Assembly: GCA_963281255.1 (NCBI GenBank)
Contig: OY725505.1
Span: 186,001-250,000, forward strand
Reading direction: 5' to 3'
From: Aphrocallistes beatrix
Lineage: Eukaryota > Porifera > Hexactinellida > Sceptrulophora > Aphrocallistidae
Length of the DNA: 64,000 nucleotides
Shown here: positions 58,252 through 64,000 of the stretch, one piece after another
How the letters are laid out: every line of letters starts with the position of its first letter
Position numbering within the stretch: the first letter of the stretch is position 1
Notes under the pieces: generated by a model
Seen by the model: the letters and a program-made list of their open reading frames with translations, nothing else
The model's database searches: none
Told to the model about the DNA's origin: nothing
Position numbers and translations under genes: made by a program

Positions 58252-58992
58252 TATCACGATAAAGTAATTAACAAAATTAGAACATAAAAAGGTACATTCC
58301 ACACATTGTGCAATACAACGAGGGTAACTTTGAAACGTATCACTATTCGCAAGCGAAAAACATAAAATTACAGAAAAAACAAAGGTAATTCACACCTACC
58401 TCGTTTCATTGCATAACATTAACTTTTGACAAAAATGGTTTCAGGTGTAGACAAAATTGCAGTCCTGGACAAACCAAACTAATCGTGATTTAACATACAG
58501 ATGTGATACAAGACAAAATGCTTGTCAATAATCTACAGAGATGGAAAGCAACTCATCTTTTTGCGGTGTAATTATTTGAATATACTAACTATTACGAGAC
58601 ATAATATATTCAGAATAATATTGAAGAGTGCATAAGAAGTGGGTAGGTAGAAACTAAATTATATAATTGTGCTCTATTTTCCAGTATTACTTTTTTGCTC
58701 TAAATCTGAAAAATTAGAAGAAATCCGTACAAAGTAAATAATTGGCAGTGTAGAAGTTTATATCATCATCACACCTAACTCTGAGAGTTTATGTAGAAAT
58801 CAAAGTTGCCATAGAAATACAATCACAATGGGAACAAAATGGATCAGAATTTTGTATTCAACTATTTGGAATCTGGGATGTAATAACGTATAAAAGACCC
58901 CACTTTCTTTCACTTTCAATTTACTCTTACTTTCACTTCATTCCAGGACGTATCAGGGTTAATTAAGAAGTGTAGAATTTCGAAGGGTTTCA

Positions 58993-59130
58993 TGGCCAGT
59001 GCCATGTCCTAAGAGGGATTTCTCTGAAAGTGGGTGTCCATTTATAGAGGGATATATATTGTACAATATGATAAAACAGGACGCAGTGGGTGTCTGGACA
59101 CCTATGACACCCCCGGTGGCGCCGGCCCTG
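58993..59130. mobile_element. MITE with GGCGCCGGCC end, copy of 9587-9739
   Basis: CCTAAGAGGGATTTCTCTGA, TATTGTACAATATGATAAAA and CCCCCGGTGGCGCCGGCCCTG match the ORP-intron copy almost base for base. The left terminus is worn. Confidence 0.78.
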
Positions 59131-59825
59131 GGTTTATTTTAATGTGACTCGTTCAAATTTGGTGAGTGAATTTATAATCATCAGATGTGTATTTAAATGA
59201 ATATAGAAAATTTCAAACACAATAGGTATTTAATTTGGACTAGGGATGCTGCTAACTCATTTCCGGTTAAGTCATTTAGGGGGAGGGGATGCCGTAAAAT
59301 TCGGAGTAGAAACTATAAATAGAAGTAGGGTAGAGAAATTCAAAATTAGTCTTGAGTTAATTAACAAAAAATGTAATAAAAGATTTTTTTTGACGGAAGC
59401 TAAGGTAAAAATACGAAAATTAATACTGAAATGCTATAACACATGCTGTTATAAAATGTACACGGATATTAATTTCTACTCAAAAGCGAATCAAAGTCAA
59501 CAAAGACTACAAGATATGAATGATTACGATTAAATATTGTTCAATCGTGTTCTAATCATGTGAAATGGTCGCTCTTGGCCCCCCCAGGTTTTATTTTATT
59601 TTCCAAAACTTGGCGCCTATGATACGCAGTAACATATTTTCTTCACAAAAACTTATCCTTGATCATGATGAAATTATGTGAGTAGTCAATATAGCACTTA
59701 CGTCCCTACGATTTAGCAAATGTACATTGTTATTAGGTATAAAACTTGCAATATAATTGTAGAAGATTTAGAAAAACAGCCAACGCTCTCATGTTCTAAT
59801 AAGATTTATAGTTGGAATTGGATAG

Positions 59826-59833
59826 TATAAATT
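59826..59833 (+). promoter_or_regulatory. candidate TATA box of NHL gene 4
   Basis: AGTATAAATTGTTTT, conserved with the NHL 3 upstream sequence, about 65 bp before the ATG at 59892. Confidence 0.4.
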
Positions 59834-59891
59834 GTTTTAAAAACAATAAAACAAAGCTTTGGGTAAACATATCAGGGATCCTTCTCCTAAG

Positions 59892-60878
59892 ATGGCAGCT
59901 AGATACCCTGTTCATGAAAAAAAAGATTTTGAGAAAATCAATCCTAATCTCAAAATCTCCAGAGTAAATCTGATCCAGATGATAGATCTTAGTAACCAAG
60001 AAAAAGATTATGAAGAACTAGTTCATCAAAAGGCTGAAGAGGACTTTTCTTTTCTTATAATACAGGAGTCGGGTATTGATTTTAACATCGAGAAAAGAAA
60101 ATCTCAATTCCCGATAAAATGTGACAAAACACAGAGTTTCAAGTATCCAAGAGCAATCTGCATATCAGAATGCAAACGAGTATTCATAACAGATCTTGGA
60201 AACTCAAGGATTGTGGAGTTTAGCATTGATGGAGAATATAAAGGTAAAATGCGTTGTGGGTTGAAAGGACCTTGGGGCATAGCCATTTGTAACAAAATCT
60301 TGTATGTAACAGATATCGAGATTCCCCAGATAGTGTCCATCCATATCGAGACTAAAGAAGTTACACAGAGATTCGAGCATCGTCTGAAAAACCCAAGACA
60401 GTTAGCAGTCAATGAAAAGAAAGAGCTTTGGGTTCCCGATGACAACATAAACGAAGTGCTGATTTTGGAAATTAATCCGGAAATGAAACAAATACACATT
60501 ATAAACACCAACCAACTGAAGTTACCAATGGACGTGAAATTCCTCTCAGAATACGCCTTTATTTTAAATCGAAATAAGAGTGTATCAGAATTCAACCAAG
60601 ATTCGAGGCAGTGCATCCGAATTATCAAAATAGATACAGAATCTGAAGGGTACTTTTTTTTTGTAACCTCAGATTATTTCCTAATATCAGAAGTACATTG
60701 CAAGTCGGTTCAAGTATACAGAAAAACAGGCAAGAAAGAGACGAATATCGGAGATAGACTAGAGCAGATGCCATTAGGGATTTGCATGCATGAGTCTGAC
60801 AAATTATTCGTCATCTTTCCGTCTTCTTCTAGGTTCCCTTGGATTATTCTAGCGCAGACGATGAATACGCAATCATAA
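59892..60878 (+). CDS. NHL-repeat beta-propeller protein 4 (altered C-terminus)
   Basis: Single exon, 328 aa from the ATG at 59892 (MAARYPVHEKKDF). Over 90% like copy 3 by eye through all blades: PRAICISECKRVFITDLGNS, KGPWGIAICNKILYVTDIEI, NPRQLAVNEKKELWVPDDNI, LPMDVKFLSEYAFILNRNKS. Where copies 1-3 end with PW(M/R)IF or VWMIF, a 2-nt loss near 60844 changes the frame, so the protein reads PWIILAQTMNTQS and stops 8 codons later. The loss of the terminal Phe may or may not matter, but it breaks the only strictly shared C-terminal motif. AATAAA at about 61008. Confidence 0.8.
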   Translation: MAARYPVHEKKDFEKINPNLKISRVNLIQMIDLSNQEKDYEELVHQKAEEDFSFLIIQESGIDFNIEKRKSQFPIKCDKTQSFKYPRAICISECKRVFITDLGNSRIVEFSIDGEYKGKMRCGLKGPWGIAICNKILYVTDIEIPQIVSIHIETKEVTQRFEHRLKNPRQLAVNEKKELWVPDDNINEVLILEINPEMKQIHIINTNQLKLPMDVKFLSEYAFILNRNKSVSEFNQDSRQCIRIIKIDTESEGYFFFVTSDYFLISEVHCKSVQVYRKTGKKETNIGDRLEQMPLGICMHESDKLFVIFPSSSRFPWIILAQTMNTQS

Positions 60879-62033
60879 ACACTCTATTCGCATGCTGCAG
60901 CCAAAACATTGAAAATGCCCGCCGCTTATTCCGCACCCTTATACGTTTTGGCTCTTCTGTTCAGTAAAATAAATTCACGTTTTTTTTGTTTGTTTGTTGT
61001 GTTTAATTAATAAAGTCTATATCTGCTAAATTTCAGAAATTGTAAAATAAGCTATTACTATTTGATAAAACCTAATTCGGTGTAAAATGCCATTTTAATA
61101 ATCTAGGAATTCTATGGAACATTTTCGTAATTGGAGAAATTATATTATCTAAATTATAATTGACCACATGTGGCACATATGCATTGTTGATTTTTAGTGC
61201 AATTCTCCTGTTCCATATTTCCAATACATTTCACTCAAAATATTATGTATAGCCATGGCCTACTTAACTCAGGCCTCACAGTAGAATGGAAATATTGTAC
61301 CAGGGATGCAGTCGAAGCCGGTAATTGTTAATTAACCACAATATTTTATTCATGTTTATCTATTCACAATTACCCATAACATTTTCATTTAATCATGTTC
61401 GTATATACTTTAATTTGTAAAAATAGTATTCATATATAATTTAATCATAATAATAAATATTTACATACATTTCTTTTTTGCACTAGCTACGTACTTACAT
61501 TTGAAATGCCGACCAGTTGCTCGGTACCTGGCTGCAAGTGTAACTACAAGTCTGAAGATCGTGTGACTCTTTTCAAGATGCCGCAGAAACCAGATCAACT
61601 TATAAGACACGCTTGGGTTCGGGCACTCCGCAGAGATGATATAGACGAGTTAAAGGCTGTTTACGTCTGCGCGAAGCACTTTAGGACTGAAGATATCGAG
61701 TACACGCACAAGGTTCCCAACGGGGAAAGTACTTTCGCGAAATCCCTAGAGTGAACCCAAAGCTGAGGGATGATGCTGTACCAGTCTTTCTACCAAGATG
61801 TCCCTCATACTACTCCCAATCTGCAGCTAAGCGAAGTCGTCGGTCTCTCGACTCAAAAGATGACGAGTTCCTCAATCAAGCTTGGACACTTAGCGTGAGA
61901 TCTGATGCAGAAGAAAAAGAGAGATTCAAGGTTACATGCTTCCAGGAAATGCAAGGTAAGTTATCACTTATTTCTTTACCTAAAACCTGGTCATTATGGA
62001 ACCCAGATGAACATTTTATTTTTATGCGTCCTC

Positions 62034-62192
62034 AGGGTTTCATACAGAGGGTAGTAGGGGGGGTACTTGCCCCCCCTGTTCATTCAAGTGCCCCCCTAGA
62101 AATAAAATGCATAACATGAAGAGATGTGATTTAGTACATGCCCCCCTTAGATATCCCATATTGCCCCCCTTGCATGCAAATCCTGTATGAAA
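62034..62192. mobile_element. C-rich inverted-repeat insertion in transposase intron
   Basis: Starts GGGTTTCATACAGAGGGTAG and ends GCAAATCCTGTATGAAAC. Several runs of CCCCCC inside. Lies after the GTAAGT donor at 61956, so probably intronic. Confidence 0.6.
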
Positions 62193-62792
62193 CACTGGTC
62201 CTAGTTTAGAGAGTTCTAGTATATTAGTTGATGTTTATTTGGTAGTAACGTTCGATCTTTCTATCAAGGCCTTTTGTAAAAATGTGATTTTTCCACATTC
62301 GCTCAGTTGCCTAAGTGATATTCGACAACTTGAATCACTTGTGAATGAAATTTCTAGTGCGCCTTATCGATGTGAGCCATCTAAGAATTCTGAATCTACT
62401 ACTTCCCATATATCATCAGCGAATATCCATATCCAACAAGCCATTGATATTATGCATACCAGTTCGGATGTGGAAACATCTGAGCATCCAGAAATTTGTC
62501 GAATTCATTCAATGCCAGTTAGAAAACAGCCTTGTTCCCAAAAATAGACGTAGATACAACATACTCACACAAATATTATCTCTTAAAACACATCTGATCT
62601 CGCCAGCTTGTTATAGTATCTCCAGCACATGCCTTGCCTATCACTTCCTCACTTCAATACTTTAGAAAAATTGTACTCTTCATTTGGGCTCGAAAATGAA
62701 TTATTTCCATTCCTGAGCCAAGCAACGTGTTCTTTTTCGAATGAACAAAAACATGTCATCCTTCAAATGGATGAAATTCACGTAAACCCGGT

Positions 62793-62949
62793 CAGTAGAA
62801 CTCGGGATACAACGTACTTCGGTTTAGTACGTACTCATTTCTCTGAACCAGAATTCATTTATTATATAGATTTCTATGTAATATCAACTCGGTTAGTACG
62901 TGCTTTTTTTCCGCTTCCTGGAGGGGTACGTACTAACCGAGTTCTACTG
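62793..62949. mobile_element. MITE family B, copy 2, inserted in the transposase
   Basis: 157 bp; left CAGTAGAACTCGGGATACAA, right CTAACCGAGTTCTACTG, matching 43050-43236 in reverse orientation. The right flank is TA; the left flank is GT, so the target duplication is imperfect. It separates DEIHVNPV from YKGGKIIG. Confidence 0.87.
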
Positions 62950-63796
62950 TATATCATACAAGGGAGGCAAAATTATAGGATCCAATATACGTGTATGTCC
63001 AGATATCCTACGAAAACTGTAATTGCTATCATGGTCTCTAGCCTTCAGAAAAAATGGTCCTGTATTGTTCGTCTGTTACCATGAAGGGCCAGCGAGGAAA
63101 ATTCTAGTCGAGCTTGCTTTAAACTCAATAGTAGATAACAATGATTGTGATGTCTGGGAAAATACATGTCCTTCCTGCAATATTCCTTATTTTTCGATTC
63201 TACGTAGGTTGTTATTTGTTTCAGGAAATTGTACAAGTATGATAGCTAATAAAGTAAAAAAATATAATTCCATGGTAGTATGTAGAGGAATTGAAAAACG
63301 TAAATTGAAAAAATTTAACTCTTAATATCCTTATATTTTAATATAGTATGTGTTTAACTTTATTTTTCTTTATTTAGTTCAGCTGTAAGCGCGGCCAACC
63401 TTTCTCACATGCCAGTAACTCAACCCTCAATTTGTTAATCGGAGACAACAACAGCGCTAAAATGATCGAAAGAAAGTTTATGTATTGTAAAACTGTTTTA
63501 ATACATTATTAATTGTGATTGTAATACTAGTATTGTCTTGTTTATTTCAATTATTTAAATGAAATATATGATATGATATCACTTCAATACTCAATATAGT
63601 ATAGATGATGGAGACATTTAAAATAGAAATTAATGAGGGTTAGATCAAATGTGAACGCTCAAGGCTATCACTCAAATCATTATGTACTTAAATTACCACG
63701 AAATATTGAAAAGTTGGTATTTCATTGTTCGGCTTCGATCGCATCCCTGGTCCAAATTTCACATTCTACTGTGAGGCCTGAGTTAAGTAGGCCATG

Positions 63797-63924
63797 GTAT
63801 AGCATATTTACCTTGGTCTGGACTATTATTAATCAATTTCTTCTTAGATTTCACTGCGTAATCTACGTTCAATTTTCAGCAGACATAATTTTGGTCCACT
63901 GAGAAAGAAGTAATTTGACTACTT
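63797..63924 (+). repeat. continuation of the NHL 3/4 segmental duplication beyond the transposon
   Basis: TCTGGACTATTATTAATCAA, GATTTCACTGCGTAATCTAC and GTCCACTGAGAAAGAAGTAA match 57498-57613 at more than 90%. The match stops after GACTACTTTA, marking the duplication edge. Confidence 0.85.
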
Positions 63925-64000
63925 TAGAGTGGAAAAAACTTTTTACAAAAAAAGTTTTCGCTCCAAAGTAGTCAAAATTTTTCGTTGCCATTTAGACATT

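Larger units (their letters stand above)
57062..59858. other. spacer NHL 3 - NHL 4
   Basis: The first 550 bp (to about 57613) are duplicated after NHL gene 4, where they are split by the P-like transposon. Further right: one CAGTGGAGTCTCCG MITE, a GGCGCCGGCC MITE and a partial TATTTATAG-type repeat. No gene recognised. Confidence 0.55.
61506..63325 (+). pseudogene. THAP-domain P-element-type transposase, inactivated
   Basis: The ATG at 61506 opens a THAP zinc finger: C5, C10, W37, C55 and H58 in MPTSCSVPGCKC and VYVCAKHFR, the C2CH layout that binds transposon ends. A frame change near 61725-61745 shifts reading to PRVNPKLRDDAVP, the AVP motif that closes THAP domains, then FLPRCPSY. A GTAAGT donor follows ATGCAAG at 61955. 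A later segment (about 62620-62790) reads LSLPHFNTLEKLYSSFGLEN and VILQMDEIHV, the region with the conserved acidic DEIH of P-type transposases. A MITE then interrupts it, and reading resumes as YKGGKIIG. A second frame change lies near 63050-63085 (MVSSLQKKW in one frame, EGPARKILVELALNS in another). At least three lesions make it non-functional as it stands. Confidence 0.8.
61254..63796 (+). mobile_element. P-element-like DNA transposon with THAP transposase, TIRs and target-site duplication
   Basis: 2543 bp. Both ends begin CATGGCCTACTTAACTCAGG on their own strand; the inverted match continues about 67 bp to TCGAAGCCG with few mismatches. The same 7-bp word GTATAGC flanks both ends (61247-61253 and 63797-63803). 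P elements start with CATG and duplicate 8 bp, which fits closely. The related DNA after NHL gene 3 (57470-57610) runs without a break across this point (TTCTGTATAGTATATTTAC), giving the empty site. The element encodes a broken THAP transposase and carries a family B MITE plus a C-rich inverted-repeat insertion in its intron. Confidence 0.88.

Noticed and set aside
57718-58287. Short plus-strand ORFs of 60-90 aa
   Set aside because: The rightmost lie in the CAGTGGAGTCTCCG MITE and the others show no codon or family signal.
60104-60628. 174-aa (and 56401-56835, 144-aa) minus-strand ORFs similar to each other
   Set aside because: Antisense shadows of the duplicated NHL genes; similarity is inherited from the sense strand.

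Overview
This is animal nuclear DNA: AT-rich, with spliced genes (GT..AG introns of about 50 bp to 1.3 kb), metazoan-only families (EGR zinc fingers, adhesion GPCR, FERM, RA/PDZ, death-fold/caspase-like, Polycomb RING1, iodotyrosine deiodinase) and many short inverted-repeat transposons. Nothing bacterial or organellar is present. Gene density and single-exon Frizzled-like receptors without a cysteine-rich domain would fit a sponge or other early-branching invertebrate, but the sequence alone does not prove the lineage. Exon models were built by hand from splice signals and reading phase. For all complete multi-exon genes the joined length is a multiple of three, and several products match the usual family length.

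Layout. 1-1917 (-): WDTC1-like WD40/TPR protein, C-terminus cut by the window edge. 2208-3623 (+): EGR-type zinc-finger factor, divergent from it. 3.6-5.9 kb: transposon debris, including a Tc1-like element carrying a nested MITE. 5943-7568 (+): single-exon protein that reads as a death-effector-like domain followed by two caspase-like folds without catalytic residues. 7988-10779 (-): ORP2-like oxysterol-binding protein. 11908-20038 (-): adhesion-type GPCR with thrombospondin-3, HormR, GAIN/GPS and 7TM parts. 20695-21912 (+): ANKRD39. 22004-23861 (-): RING1/RNF2 Polycomb E3 ligase, ending 91 bp from ANKRD39. 25264-32495 (-): FERM protein with a proline-rich tail. 33614-40311 (-): protein with two Ras-association-like domains, a PDZ and a coiled coil. 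44230-45075 (-): iodotyrosine deiodinase. 46177-47625 (+) and 48521-50050 (-): a tail-to-tail pair of Frizzled-like receptors. 51733-60878 (+): four tandem intronless NHL-propeller genes. 61254-63796: a P-element-like transposon with a THAP-domain transposase, long terminal inverted repeats and target-site duplication. Its empty site survives in the tandem duplicate.

The non-coding part is dominated by MITEs with CAGT...ACTG ends next to TA. One family (about 190 bp, here family A) occurs about 17 times, mostly in introns. Several MITEs are nested in one another, and one interrupts the P-element-like transposase. The strongest leads are the tandem pseudo-caspase protein, the P-like transposon with its paralogous empty site, a splice acceptor that appears to be supplied by a transposon end, and the Frizzled-like and NHL expansions.
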